From Bacteroidia bacterium (lineage in GTDB: Bacteria > Bacteroidota > Bacteroidia > J057), in contig JAWPMV010000005.1 in assembly GCA_033391075.1 (NCBI GenBank), positions 186,001-250,000 on the forward strand: 64,000 nucleotides of DNA. Direction: 5' to 3'. Position numbers and translations under genes: made by a program. Below the pieces are notes generated by a model. The model saw only the letters and a program-made list of their open reading frames with translations, was not told the DNA's origin and did no database searches. Below, one piece after another: positions 1 through 8,811 of the stretch. How positions within the stretch are numbered: position 1 is the first letter of the stretch; each line of letters begins with the position of its first letter.

Positions 1-1959
1 GGAGAAGGATATTTATATGCAAGAAAAACCTATCCAGCTCCTCTCGCCTATTTTGTGGGCTGGGCCCTGGTTTTGGGATATTGTTCTTCCTGCGCTTTTT
101 ACATTGCCAGTCTTGCTTCTTATTTTAATGAATTTATCTGGCATCCACCGATAGAGACCCTATTCGGACTTATTTGTCTGGCGATTCTCACCTTACTAAA
201 TATAAAAGGGACAGAGGAAAGCGGGCGATTCCAGATCATCGTCACCGTGGGCAAAGTCTTGCTGCTTTTGTGGTTTGTATTTGGAGGATTGAGTGAAGTA
301 AGTGTAGACAGGTTTATCGAGAAATTCAGTACAGATATTGTTGATATCAGTGGGACTGCAGCATTGGTATTTATCACCTTTTTTGGGTTTTCGGCGATTG
401 CGGCTACTGCGGGAGAAGTAAAGAATCCTGTCAAGAATATCCCCAAAGCTATATTCCTGTCTATGGGCATCGTGACAGCTTTATATGTATTAGTGGTTTT
501 AGTAGTGGAAGTGGCAGATTTGGAGGAATATACAGAAGCCGCAATGGGAATTGCTGCGAAAAAGTACCTGGGTGAGATTGGAGGAACAGTAATTGTTTTA
601 GGGGGAATTTTCTCCATGGTTTCAGCCTCAAATGCCTCTATTATGGCAGGTTCGCGAGTAACCATGGCCATGAGTCAATTGGGACATTTTCCCAGTGCAT
701 TTGGAGCAATCAGTTCGAGGACCAAAACGCCCATTGTTGCGGTGATGTTGGTAGGAGGAACCATCATGATATTTGCCATCAGTCTATCCCTGGAAGATCT
801 CACTCATTTCGCCAATATTGTCTTATTGCTGGTTTTGACCCTGGTAAATGCAGCCCTGATTATTCACCGGAAAAAATACCCGGATATAGAGCGTCCCTTC
901 AAAGTCCCCTTGGTACCCCTGATCCCTATTTTAGGGATTTTCGCCAATCTTTATCTTCTCTACCAGAATGTCCAGCATCTTGCACCTTCCATGATGGCTT
1001 TAGCTAGCTTGATGTTAGGATTTTTAGGCTTCCTGGCATGGAAAGGAAGTCAGGCAGAAGAAGAGGCCATAGAAGGTGAACCTTCCAAGGTAGCTATGGG
1101 ACGTTATGCAACTAAAGAAGCCAAATTTAGAATACTGGTTCCCCTTTCCAATCCACGAACGGTTGAACCCCTTATAGATTTAGCCGCAGGAATAGGAAAA
1201 GACCGAGAAGCCGAAATTGTAGCTTTACGGGTAGCACTTATCCCGGATCAAGCCATCCCCGATGATGAGGAAGTATATGTACAGAAGGAGCAAGCGATAC
1301 TTGATTTGGCACACAAAACTGCCCATAGCTATAACATGCCTATTACCTCCTTACTCAGGATAGGACATAATGCAGCCAGAGCCATTTTGGAAACAGCCAG
1401 AGAACAACATTGTGATCTCATTTTGATGGGATGGAAAGGCTATAGTACCAAAGCCCAGATGATGTTGGGAGAAGTTACTGAAGCGGTCATCAATAATGCA
1501 AAAACAGACATCATGCTGGTAAAGCTGTCTGGAAAACGCGATTTGAAAAAATTCCTTCTTCCAAGTGCTGGAGGACAGCATGCCAAGCTGGCGAGTTCCT
1601 ATGTGGCTTCCATCGTGAAAGAGTCAGGAGGATCTCTAACCCTGGGAGGAGTTGTTTCACCCGGCTCGGATACAGATGAAATCAGTGAAAGACTGGGGGC
1701 TTCGATAGCCGAGATCATGGATAAAGATCAGATCAATCTGGATACCATGATTATTGAGCATAATGATGTTGCAGAAGGAATTATTGGAGCTGCTGAGGAT
1801 TATGATGCTGTGGTTGTAGGTGCTGCCGGAGCGGGTTATTTCCAGCAAATCCTGTTTGGAAGTATTCCGGAAACCATTGCAAAAGGAACAGATAAGACGG
1901 TAATTCTGGTCAAACAATACGATCGGGTCAAGTCTCTGATAGAAAGGATCATGGGCTAA
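1..1959 (+). CDS. APC-family amino acid permease fused to two universal stress protein domains (5' end outside window)
   Basis: The reading frame is open from base 1 and the first residues (GEGYLYARKTYPAPLAYFVG) read as the loop before an APC transporter helix, so the true start lies upstream. Residues 1 to about 350 (counted from base 1) are hydrophobic and membrane-spanning. Two Usp domains follow, starting near 374 and 515. The second keeps the ATP-binding pattern G-2x-G-9x-G-S (GAAG, then GS). The first has the same spacing but ends G-E. The likely role is proton-coupled amino acid or amine transport with nucleotide-sensing cytoplasmic domains. The substrate cannot be told. No partner gene overlaps it; the next gene starts 61 bp downstream. 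Confidence 0.85.
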   Translation, partial: GEGYLYARKTYPAPLAYFVGWALVLGYCSSCAFYIASLASYFNEFIWHPPIETLFGLICLAILTLLNIKGTEESGRFQIIVTVGKVLLLLWFVFGGLSEVSVDRFIEKFSTDIVDISGTAALVFITFFGFSAIAATAGEVKNPVKNIPKAIFLSMGIVTALYVLVVLVVEVADLEEYTEAAMGIAAKKYLGEIGGTVIVLGGIFSMVSASNASIMAGSRVTMAMSQLGHFPSAFGAISSRTKTPIVAVMLVGGTIMIFAISLSLEDLTHFANIVLLLVLTLVNAALIIHRKKYPDIERPFKVPLVPLIPILGIFANLYLLYQNVQHLAPSMMALASLMLGFLGFLAWKGSQAEEEAIEGEPSKVAMGRYATKEAKFRILVPLSNPRTVEPLIDLAAGIGKDREAEIVALRVALIPDQAIPDDEEVYVQKEQAILDLAHKTAHSYNMPITSLLRIGHNAARAILETAREQHCDLILMGWKGYSTKAQMMLGEVTEAVINNAKTDIMLVKLSGKRDLKKFLLPSAGGQHAKLASSYVASIVKESGGSLTLGGVVSPGSDTDEISERLGASIAEIMDKDQINLDTMIIEHNDVAEGIIGAAEDYDAVVVGAAGAGYFQQILFGSIPETIAKGTDKTVILVKQYDRVKSLIERIMG

Positions 1960-2020
1960 TTGAGGAAATCCCTCGGAATCCGTATCTTTTCATTGGAAAG
2001 CATTTAACTTTCCTCACTAC

Positions 2021-2998
2021 ATGCTACGAACTACTACATATTTCTTCCTGCTTTGGCTGGTAATTGGGCTTGCCTGTAGTCCAGCTGAACAAAAGGTTTA
2101 TACATTTCGCATTGGTCATGTGGCCAATGAAGACCATACCTGGCATCAATCCTTCCTCTACTTAAAGAAAATTCTCCATGAACGGACAAATGGTCGAATT
2201 AAAGTAGAAGTCTATCCCGCAGAGCAATTGGGCAAAGAGATAGAGGTCATCAGAAGTATACAGGCGGGCATCGTGGAAATGACTGTAACTGCTGGCACCT
2301 TACAGAACTGGACAGAAATGGCCGGATTTTGTGAGACGCCCTTTCTGCTAAAGGATTCCACCCATTTACATAGAGTCGCAGATGGCCCTATCGGCAAAAG
2401 AATAGAGGCCGACATCCTGGAACATACCGCAATGCGCCCCCTTGCCTATTTTGAGAGAGGTGCCAGACATCTTACCTCCAATCGCCCCATTCGCCATCCT
2501 GATGAATTGAAAGGAATAATCCTCCGAACCCCCAATGTTCCTTCTTATATCACGGCCTGGGAAGCCTTGGGAGCCAAACCAACCCCTATGGCTTTTTCCG
2601 AAGTATTTACCTCTCTGCAACAGGGAACCATCGAAGCGCAGGAAAATCCATTTGCCATGATCCGAAGTGCCAGTTTCGCGGAAGTTCAGGATTATCTCAA
2701 TTTGACCGGCCATTTGATCAGTTGGGTGTATATCGTAGTAGGAGAAAAGCAGTTTCAGGCCTTACCTGATGATCTTCAGCAAGAGTTCTCCCAGGCAGCC
2801 AAAGATATGCAAGCTTATGAGCATAGCATGTTTCTGAGAAACGAAGAGATGATCAAAGCAGAGTTGAAAGAGAAAGGCATGGAATTCATAGAAGTTGATA
2901 AGCAAGCGTTCAGCGGAGGAAGCTCCAAAGCCCTTTACGAAAGACTTTCTCCCGAAATGCAAAAGATTTATAAAGAAATAGAAGCCCTGAGTCCATGA
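2021..2998 (+). CDS. dctP: TRAP transporter substrate-binding protein, DctP family
   Basis: This is the extracytoplasmic solute receptor of a tripartite ATP-independent periplasmic transporter, 325 aa. The N-terminus is a hydrophobic signal ending at a Cys near residue 19 (IGLAC), so it is probably a lipoprotein. The DctP fold is recognisable from the FRIGHVANEDH start, the QLGKE region and the LRTP motif, whose Arg (about residue 168) normally binds the substrate carboxylate. The later GTIEAQENP block is also typical. It overlaps the small permease gene by ATGA. The ligand is expected to be a carboxylic acid; its identity is not readable here. Confidence 0.93.
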   Translation: MLRTTTYFFLLWLVIGLACSPAEQKVYTFRIGHVANEDHTWHQSFLYLKKILHERTNGRIKVEVYPAEQLGKEIEVIRSIQAGIVEMTVTAGTLQNWTEMAGFCETPFLLKDSTHLHRVADGPIGKRIEADILEHTAMRPLAYFERGARHLTSNRPIRHPDELKGIILRTPNVPSYITAWEALGAKPTPMAFSEVFTSLQQGTIEAQENPFAMIRSASFAEVQDYLNLTGHLISWVYIVVGEKQFQALPDDLQQEFSQAAKDMQAYEHSMFLRNEEMIKAELKEKGMEFIEVDKQAFSGGSSKALYERLSPEMQKIYKEIEALSP

Positions 2999-3465
2999 AA
3001 AGAACCAACAAAATCATAGGTAAAATCCTGAAATACGGGACTCTGCTTAGCACTTTTGCCTTGATAGGGACTGTATTGCTCCAGATTTTTGCACGCTTCT
3101 TTTTAGAAAGTGCTCCATCCTGGACAGAGGAAGCCTCGCGCTTTCTCTTCATCTATGCTATAAGTTTCGCCGCAGGTCTTGCGATGAAGCAAAACTACTA
3201 TGTCCACCTTGATCTGATCTTTAACAAACTTTCACTCAAAGGTCAAAAGTGGTTGGAATTCCTCATATCGGCTTTGATTGTTTTGCTCTTTGGCATTTTT
3301 ACCTTCTATGCCATTCAGTTTATCCAATTGGGCCATGCCGAAAAGTCTCCCAGCATGGCCATTCGCATGTCTTTTGCCTTCGGGAGTATGTTTATTATGG
3401 GAGCCTCCATCACCTATTTTGCCTGGATTGAAACCCAAAAAGCCTTAAAGAACCTACGCGCATGA
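2995..3465 (+). CDS. dctQ: TRAP transporter small permease, DctQ family
   Basis: A 156 aa protein with four predicted membrane segments and the family motif around residues 36-48 (FLESAPSWTEEASRF). DctQ forms the small membrane subunit that pairs with DctM for sodium-coupled uptake. The start overlaps the dctP stop by four bases and its own stop overlaps the dctM start by four bases, so translational coupling is likely. The size and position are normal for the family. Confidence 0.93.
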   Translation: MKRTNKIIGKILKYGTLLSTFALIGTVLLQIFARFFLESAPSWTEEASRFLFIYAISFAAGLAMKQNYYVHLDLIFNKLSLKGQKWLEFLISALIVLLFGIFTFYAIQFIQLGHAEKSPSMAIRMSFAFGSMFIMGASITYFAWIETQKALKNLRA

Positions 3466-4736
3466 TACTTGCTCTGATTCTCGTATTCATCATCTGCCTG
3501 ATTCTCCGCTTTCCTATTGCTTTTTCGCTAGGGCTGGCTTGTTTGGTTTATGTATTGATGAAAGGTCTGCCTTTACTCATCGTCCCCTTAAAGATGTATT
3601 CGGGTATAGATGTTTTTGTCCTCCTTAGTATTCCCGGCTTTATTCTAGCGGGAAATCTGATGAATCATGGAGGTTTGACCGAAAAAATCATCCACTTCTG
3701 CAATCATTTATTAGGGCACATTCGAGGGGGTCTGGCTTTGGCTAATATTGGAGCTTCTATGCTTTTTGCAGGAATTTCCGGAACCGCTGTAGCTGATACG
3801 GCCAGTATAGGTTCTGTGATGATCCCAGCCATGAAGAAAGAAGGATATAAAGTAGATTTTGCCTGTGCCGTTACGGCTTCTTCTTCCACAGTCGGTCCCA
3901 TCATTCCTCCCAGTGTTCCCATGATTATAGCAGCCACCTTAAGTGGCCTTTCAGTTGGGCGTCTTTTCCTGGCAGGAGCTATACCAGGATTTATGCTGGG
4001 AATTGGGTTGATGCTGGTTGCTTATATTATTTCTGTAAAGGAAAATTATCCCAAACTGCAAAGAAGCACCCTCAAACAAATTGGAAAAGGCTTTATCGAT
4101 ACCTTTTGGGCCTTGTTGATGACCTTCATAATCTTATTTGGGATCATTGGAGGAGTATTCACCCCTACAGAAGCTTCGATCATTGCCGTGGTATATGCCC
4201 TCTTGGTTGGGGCCTTTGTCTATCGAAAACTTACCCTTAGGAATATTCCAGTGATTATCCTTGATTCGATGAAGACCTCCGCTTCCCTCATGGTCCTGGT
4301 CGGCTTTGCCAATCTTTTTGGATGGATACTCATTACCGAACGCTTACCCCAGGCAATTTCTGAAGGCATTCTGGACTTCACGCAAAATAAATACCTGGTT
4401 CTCCTCCTGATCAATTTACTGCTCATTTTTGTGGGAACCTTTATGGAGACCATTGCAGCTTTATTAATCCTCTTTCCCATTCTACTGAAGGTAGCGGTAA
4501 CGGTTGGGGTAGATCCTATCCAATTTGCTGTGATTGCTGTATTAAATCTCATGATCGGTCTTACAACTCCTCCAGTGGGTGTTTGTCTTTTTGTTTCCTC
4601 TAGCATTGGAAAAATCTCCATTGGAGAGGTCAGCAGAGCTGGATTTCCCTTCTTCTTACTCAGTTTGGGGGTACTTGCTTTGGTAACCCTCATTCCGGAA
4701 CTCTCATTATTCCTCCCGGGACTGTTTTTGGATTAG
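3462..4736 (+). CDS. dctM: TRAP transporter large permease, DctM family
   Basis: A 424 aa, highly hydrophobic protein with about 11-12 membrane helices. Typical DctM blocks are visible: FAGISGTAVADTASIGSVMIPAMKKEGY near residue 105 and SSSTVGPIIPPSVPMIIAA near residue 143 (the PPS motif). A late block with LTTPPVGVCLFV lies near 366. It is the main transport channel and completes a full P-Q-M TRAP system in the inner membrane. It is the third gene of an operon that continues into a cupin and a 2-hydroxyacid dehydrogenase, which suggests that the imported acid is processed by those enzymes. Confidence 0.94.
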   Translation: MILALILVFIICLILRFPIAFSLGLACLVYVLMKGLPLLIVPLKMYSGIDVFVLLSIPGFILAGNLMNHGGLTEKIIHFCNHLLGHIRGGLALANIGASMLFAGISGTAVADTASIGSVMIPAMKKEGYKVDFACAVTASSSTVGPIIPPSVPMIIAATLSGLSVGRLFLAGAIPGFMLGIGLMLVAYIISVKENYPKLQRSTLKQIGKGFIDTFWALLMTFIILFGIIGGVFTPTEASIIAVVYALLVGAFVYRKLTLRNIPVIILDSMKTSASLMVLVGFANLFGWILITERLPQAISEGILDFTQNKYLVLLLINLLLIFVGTFMETIAALLILFPILLKVAVTVGVDPIQFAVIAVLNLMIGLTTPPVGVCLFVSSSIGKISIGEVSRAGFPFFLLSLGVLALVTLIPELSLFLPGLFLD

Positions 4737-4756
4737 GAGAAATACTAGTTTTGGGC

Positions 4757-5125
4757 ATGGAGAAAAAATATTTCATTCAAAAGGCTCCTTTTGTAGTTCC
4801 AACCACGGATGGGAAACTGATAGAAGAACATCATGGAAAGGCGACAACTGGAAATTCTCAAATAAGTATCGCTCATATGGTCGCTCCTCCAGGATGGAAC
4901 GAACCTTTCCAAACCCCTGAATTTGATGAATACACCTACATCATCAGAGGTAAAAAGCAATTCATTATAGAAGGAGAAACCCTCATTTTGGAAGCGGGAC
5001 AATCTATTAAAATTGAGAAAAACACACGAATCCAGTATTCCAATCCATTTGATCAGGAATGCGAATACCTGGCCGTTTGTTTACCTGCATTTTCTATGGA
5101 TTTGGTACACCGAGAAGAGGAGTAA
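4757..5125 (+). CDS. Small cupin-domain protein
   Basis: A 122 aa single-domain cupin. I chose the ATG at 4757 over a TTG two codons upstream; a GGAGA stretch lies about 20 nt before it. Cupin features include GWNEPFQTPEFDEYTYIIRGKK (first motif; Glu present, but only a partial His set) and a second motif near GETLILEAGQSIKIEKNTRIQY. The metal-binding His residues are largely absent, so a non-metal or sugar-binding cupin is possible. The stop codon abuts the next start codon, so it belongs to the TRAP operon. It may be a small-molecule isomerase or a binding protein. Confidence 0.85.
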   Translation: MEKKYFIQKAPFVVPTTDGKLIEEHHGKATTGNSQISIAHMVAPPGWNEPFQTPEFDEYTYIIRGKKQFIIEGETLILEAGQSIKIEKNTRIQYSNPFDQECEYLAVCLPAFSMDLVHREEE

Positions 5126-6055
5126 ATGAGTATTCTCCTGATCTGTAATCATAAAGATCCCGCTCCCTGGGCAGAAGCTTTACAAAAACAGCTCCCCTCA
5201 GAACGGATAGAAATCTATCCAGAGATAGAGGATGCGAGTTCTGTAGAATTTATTCTTTCTTGGAAAGCGGAAGCAGGGATATTCGATCAATTCCCAAACC
5301 TCAGAGCTGTCCAATCATTGGGCGCATCAGTCAGTCACATTCTGGATCATCAGGACTTAGCTCCCCAAATTCAAATAGCACGAATTGTAGATGAGCGGCT
5401 TTCACAGGATATGTGGGAATATGTTCTGGCGGTAGTAATGGCTCACCTGAAAAGACTGGATAGGTATCAGGAATTAGAAAAGGAGAAAAAATGGCATCCC
5501 CTCCCCTACAAGAGCATCAGAGATATTCACATCTCATTTTTAGGATTGGGAAAAATTGGAGCCTTTGTAGCAGATAAATTTTCCCACTTGGGATTCAAGG
5601 TCTCAGGCTGGTCTAGGACTAAAAAGGAACTCGAAGGAATCAAGACTTTCGAAGGCGAGAAAGGCCTGATCCAAATGCTAGAGAGATCTGATATACTCGT
5701 CAATCTATTGCCCCACACAGCTGAAACTCAAGCTCTGATAAACGAAGCCTTTTTAGAACGCTTGCCCAAAGGTGCCTATCTGATAAACGCAGGAAGAGGA
5801 GAGACATTGGTTGAAGAGGATTTGCTGAAAGTACTGGATAAGGGACTTCTTTCCGCTGCCTACCTGGACGTTTTTCAGCAAGAACCTTTAGCAATAGATC
5901 ATCCCTTCTGGCAACATCCCAAGATTAGAATCAGTCCACATATTGCCAGTATCACAAATATCGAATCTGCAAGCCAGCAAATCGTTCAGAATTATCGGCG
6001 ATTAAAATCGGGAGAAGCTTTACTACATAGTGTTTCACCTCAAAATGGATATTGA
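5126..6055 (+). CDS. D-2-hydroxyacid dehydrogenase (glyoxylate/hydroxypyruvate reductase GhrA-like)
   Basis: A 309 aa NAD(P)-dependent D-2-hydroxyacid dehydrogenase. The Rossmann motif GLGKIG lies near residues 138-143. The catalytic triad is visible: Arg224 in NAGRGE, Glu253 in FQQEP and His272 in SPHIAS. The family interconverts 2-keto and 2-hydroxy acids such as glyoxylate/glycolate and hydroxypyruvate/glycerate. The TSWKAEAG-type N-terminal half and overall length resemble the GhrA branch. It follows the cupin directly and overlaps the next gene by one base. In context it probably reduces or oxidises the acid brought in by the TRAP transporter; this is inference. Confidence 0.9.
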   Translation: MSILLICNHKDPAPWAEALQKQLPSERIEIYPEIEDASSVEFILSWKAEAGIFDQFPNLRAVQSLGASVSHILDHQDLAPQIQIARIVDERLSQDMWEYVLAVVMAHLKRLDRYQELEKEKKWHPLPYKSIRDIHISFLGLGKIGAFVADKFSHLGFKVSGWSRTKKELEGIKTFEGEKGLIQMLERSDILVNLLPHTAETQALINEAFLERLPKGAYLINAGRGETLVEEDLLKVLDKGLLSAAYLDVFQQEPLAIDHPFWQHPKIRISPHIASITNIESASQQIVQNYRRLKSGEALLHSVSPQNGY

Positions 6056-6567
6056 TGCCTCGAAAGACCTTTCCTACTTCCTACTGGACTTTCTTTTGCA
6101 ATCCTCGTATTTGGGAAATAGACCATCATTTGGCTTCGAATCCCAAAGAAGGGAATTATCGGATTTCCCCCTATCAAAAATCATGGTTTGAAGTCGGGCA
6201 ATTGGGAGTTATTCGAGTGGGCGTAGATCATAGAAACCGGAAGGAGCTGGCAGGAAAACCCAAAGTAAAGCCAGGGGTTTATGCAATTATTGAAGTAATA
6301 TCAGGACCCTTTATCGCCCTTTCGGATCATCCCGAATTTTACCTAAACAATCACGCCAAAGCCAGTATCGCTTCTCCTCGTATTCGTTATCGAATGCTCA
6401 AAAATCTACTTAAGAAGCCCCTGCTCTTCTCTGATTTACAAGAAGACGAACTCATACAGGAAGATCCCTATCTCGTAAAAGGTTTTCAGGGCGCTTCTAT
6501 GCCCTTGCATCCCTTGAGTTTCAGAAGGATTCTTGAGTTGGCAGATGTAGGCGAAATGGAAATGTAA
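6055..6567 (+). CDS. EVE-like domain protein (PUA/YTH-related fold)
   Basis: A 170 aa protein. I start it at the ATG that overlaps the preceding stop codon (TGATG). The N-terminal YWTFFCNPRIWEIDHHL, followed by GQLGVIRVGVDHRN and KPGVYAIIEV, resembles EVE domains, which bind modified bases in nucleic acid in characterised relatives. The C-terminal part (about 110-170) is not recognised. It is the last gene of the TRAP operon, an unexpected place for such a fold, so either a different ligand or a chance operon member is possible. The fold call is by motif resemblance only. Confidence 0.7.
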   Translation: MPRKTFPTSYWTFFCNPRIWEIDHHLASNPKEGNYRISPYQKSWFEVGQLGVIRVGVDHRNRKELAGKPKVKPGVYAIIEVISGPFIALSDHPEFYLNNHAKASIASPRIRYRMLKNLLKKPLLFSDLQEDELIQEDPYLVKGFQGASMPLHPLSFRRILELADVGEMEM

Positions 6568-6672
6568 TTACATTAATACGTAATTATTCAAGTTTTGAAG
6601 GAGAAATAGGCTGAAAGCAGATTTTTCCCTAATTTCTATGTACCATTTTGTCTAACTCAACTACTACTATAT

Positions 6673-8196
6673 ATGAAATCCTCAAAGAAGGTAAATCGCA
6701 GGAAATTTATCAAAACCACAGCTGCAGGGGCAGCGAGTTTTAGTATTATTCCCAGTCATGTCCTGGCAGGTTCGGGGAAAATTGCTCCTTCCGATCGTAT
6801 CCATGTGGCAAATATTGGCTGTGGGACACAAGGGCTTCGAGAGATGTCTGACATTCTAGAAAATGAGAAAGTTCAATTGACCGCCGTTTGCGATCCCAAC
6901 AAGTTTTCGGAGAATTATCTGGACTGGTCACCTGCTGGCCTAAAAGCCGGAATCAGAAAAACCCTGGGGGACAAAAGCTGGGGAGAGAATTTCAAAGGAA
7001 TTGCTGGTGGAAGAGATGTTGCCAAAGATTATGTAGATAAGTATTATCAAAAAAACAGTCCCAATCCCGGCAAAAAATATAAAGGCTGTACAGCATATGA
7101 AGACTTTAGGGAATTGCTGGAAAAAGAAAAGGATCTGGATGCAATCAAGATCATGACTCCTGATCATTTGCATGCGACCATTGCACTTGCAGCCCTTGAT
7201 GCAGGCAAACATGTGATCACACATAAACCTATAGCCAATCGACTGAAAGAAGCTCGTCTGGTTTTTGATAAAGTCCGGGAAACCAAGCTAAAAACTCATT
7301 TGATGGCCTGGGATGAAAAGTATGAATATGGATTGATCCGCCAATGGTTGAAAGATGGAGTTATTGGTGAATTAAAAGAGATTCACAATTGGTCGGTAAG
7401 ACCTGTTTGGCCTCAATTTCCGAAAGCCCCTGAAGGCGATATGCCTATCCCTAAAGATTTCAATTGGGATCTATGGTTAGGACCGGTTCCCCATCGCCCT
7501 TACCACAAGGACTGGACCCATAATGTCTTCCGAGGATGGTTTGACTTTGGAGGCGGGAGTTTTGCAGATATGGGACATTATAGCCTTTTCCCTTTGTTCC
7601 AACAGCTTGACATACGCAAGCCGGCCATCAGTGCTAAAGCCTATGGAAATGCCCAGACAACTTCTGTAAATGGTGTCTGCCGAAGGATCAATAATAAATC
7701 TGCTTATCCCCTGGCTTGCATGTTCAAATTGCGCATGCCCGAGCAGGAATGGTTACCCTCCTTTGATTTGTTCTGGTATGATGGAGGGATGAAGCCTTTT
7801 GAGTCAGATGAGCTGGAAGCGGAAGGAGTTAGTTTTGATAGAGAGGGCTTGATGTTTGTGGGGACCAAAGGAACGATACTCGCTGGATTTGAAGGAGCCA
7901 ATCCCCGTATTTTATCCAAAGCCAATTCTGATGCGTACAGCGGCAAGAAGAAAATTGAAAAGTACCAATCAGAAAGACGTTCGGATACATGGGCTCGCGC
8001 TATCATCAGTGGCAATGAATCCCCCGGAAGTTTTCTGGAAGCAGAGTGCATCACCGAAACCATCAATTTGGCTACTGTCGCACTCCGGGTCGGAAAGAAA
8101 GTGGAGTATGATTCAGCAAATATGAAAATCACCAATAGCAATCTGGCAAACAAATACCTCACAAGAGAGTATCGCGAGGGTTGGGAATTGGGGTGA
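6673..8196 (+). CDS. Exported Gfo/Idh/MocA-family oxidoreductase with Tat signal
   Basis: A 507 aa secreted oxidoreductase. The N-terminus has a twin-arginine signal (NRRKFIKTTAAGAASF), so it is exported folded with its cofactor. A Rossmann motif follows (HVANIGCGTQG, about residues 44-54). The usual E-K-P block appears as HKP near residue 190 (MTPDHLHATIALAALDAGKHVITHKP is split by this motif). Family members oxidise or epimerise sugars, and some are NAD-dependent glycosidases of GH109 type; this one is longer and cannot be assigned a substrate. It lies 105 bp after the TRAP operon on the same strand and may act on the same carbohydrate-derived compounds. Confidence 0.88.
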   Translation: MKSSKKVNRRKFIKTTAAGAASFSIIPSHVLAGSGKIAPSDRIHVANIGCGTQGLREMSDILENEKVQLTAVCDPNKFSENYLDWSPAGLKAGIRKTLGDKSWGENFKGIAGGRDVAKDYVDKYYQKNSPNPGKKYKGCTAYEDFRELLEKEKDLDAIKIMTPDHLHATIALAALDAGKHVITHKPIANRLKEARLVFDKVRETKLKTHLMAWDEKYEYGLIRQWLKDGVIGELKEIHNWSVRPVWPQFPKAPEGDMPIPKDFNWDLWLGPVPHRPYHKDWTHNVFRGWFDFGGGSFADMGHYSLFPLFQQLDIRKPAISAKAYGNAQTTSVNGVCRRINNKSAYPLACMFKLRMPEQEWLPSFDLFWYDGGMKPFESDELEAEGVSFDREGLMFVGTKGTILAGFEGANPRILSKANSDAYSGKKKIEKYQSERRSDTWARAIISGNESPGSFLEAECITETINLATVALRVGKKVEYDSANMKITNSNLANKYLTREYREGWELG

Positions 8197-8209
8197 TAAG
8201 GATATAAGA

Positions 8210-8236
8210 GGATATATAGGATATATAGGATATATA
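8210..8236 (+). repeat. Three perfect tandem copies of a 9-bp repeat
   Basis: The unit GGATATATA occurs at 8210, 8219 and 8228, with a degenerate fourth copy just before (8200-8209). It sits between the oxidoreductase stop and the first REP-like palindrome, just outside the transposase unit. It may be a slippage product or part of the insertion boundary. Confidence 0.85.
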
Positions 8237-8245
8237 GAACACCAT

Positions 8246-8267
8246 GGGGCAGCTCATGAGCTGCCCC
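8246..8267. repeat. REP-like 22-bp perfect palindrome, upstream copy
   Basis: The left arm is GGGGCAGCTCA and the right arm is its exact reverse complement, so the site forms an 11-bp stem with no unpaired loop on paper (in practice the central CATG would open). It lies 25 bp before the transposase start. Confidence 0.9.
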
Positions 8268-8292
8268 TACCATTACATAATTTGAAAACACA

Positions 8293-8811
8293 ATGAAACA
8301 CAACAGAAAGCACATTCGTTGGCGAAGCTGGGACTATTCTTCATGCGGAGCCTATTTTGTCACAATCTGTACAGAGAAGAGAGAAAGGTACTTTGGTGAA
8401 ATAAAGACCGGTCTGCTAAATTTAGACCTTGAAGATCCATTATCTTACCTAAATGCTAAGCTGATTGCTGTAAAAGCTTTCGAATTCTGGAAAGAAATTC
8501 CTCTACATTACAAATTTGTGCAAGCGGATTGTCTAGTAATTATGCCAGACCACATCCATGGTATTTTATATTTAGATCTTCCCTATAAAACTGAATGGAA
8601 ATCCAATTCATTTGGGCCTCAAAGAAAAAATTTGCCTGACATAATTAGAGCTTATAAAGGAGCTGTTACTAAATGGGCAAATGAAAATCTTCATGCATTT
8701 AAATGGCAAAGAAGTTACTATGATCGTGTAATCCGTAATGAAGAAGAATACCACAGGATCAAGAGTTATATTTCTGAAAATCCTAACCGATGGTGTAAGG
8801 GCAGCTCATGA
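8293..8811 (+). CDS. REP-associated tyrosine transposase (IS200-like, Y1_Tnp)
   Basis: A 172 aa protein of the RAYT/TnpA-REP group. The N-terminus (RWRSWDYSSCGAYFVTICT) is typical. The HUH nickase motif is HIH in MPDHIHGIL (near residue 91), and the conserved C-terminal segment RVIRNEEEYHRIKSYISENP carries the candidate nucleophilic Tyr in SYI. The enzyme cuts and rejoins single-stranded DNA at hairpins. The gene looks intact. Its TGA stop (8809-8811) lies inside the downstream palindrome, so the last codons are supplied by the repeat. Confidence 0.93.
   Translation: MKHNRKHIRWRSWDYSSCGAYFVTICTEKRERYFGEIKTGLLNLDLEDPLSYLNAKLIAVKAFEFWKEIPLHYKFVQADCLVIMPDHIHGILYLDLPYKTEWKSNSFGPQRKNLPDIIRAYKGAVTKWANENLHAFKWQRSYYDRVIRNEEEYHRIKSYISENPNRWCKGSS

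Noticed and set aside
120-671. 183-codon minus-strand frame inside the permease gene
   Set aside because: It lies wholly within the coding region of a clear APC transporter and its protein has no recognisable features.
8210-8236. GGATATATA repeats considered as replication-origin iterons
   Set aside because: No replication gene or DnaA boxes nearby; only three copies.
7704-8315. 203-codon minus-strand frame over the oxidoreductase end
   Set aside because: It reads against the oxidoreductase and crosses the tandem repeats and palindrome; the protein is low in quality.
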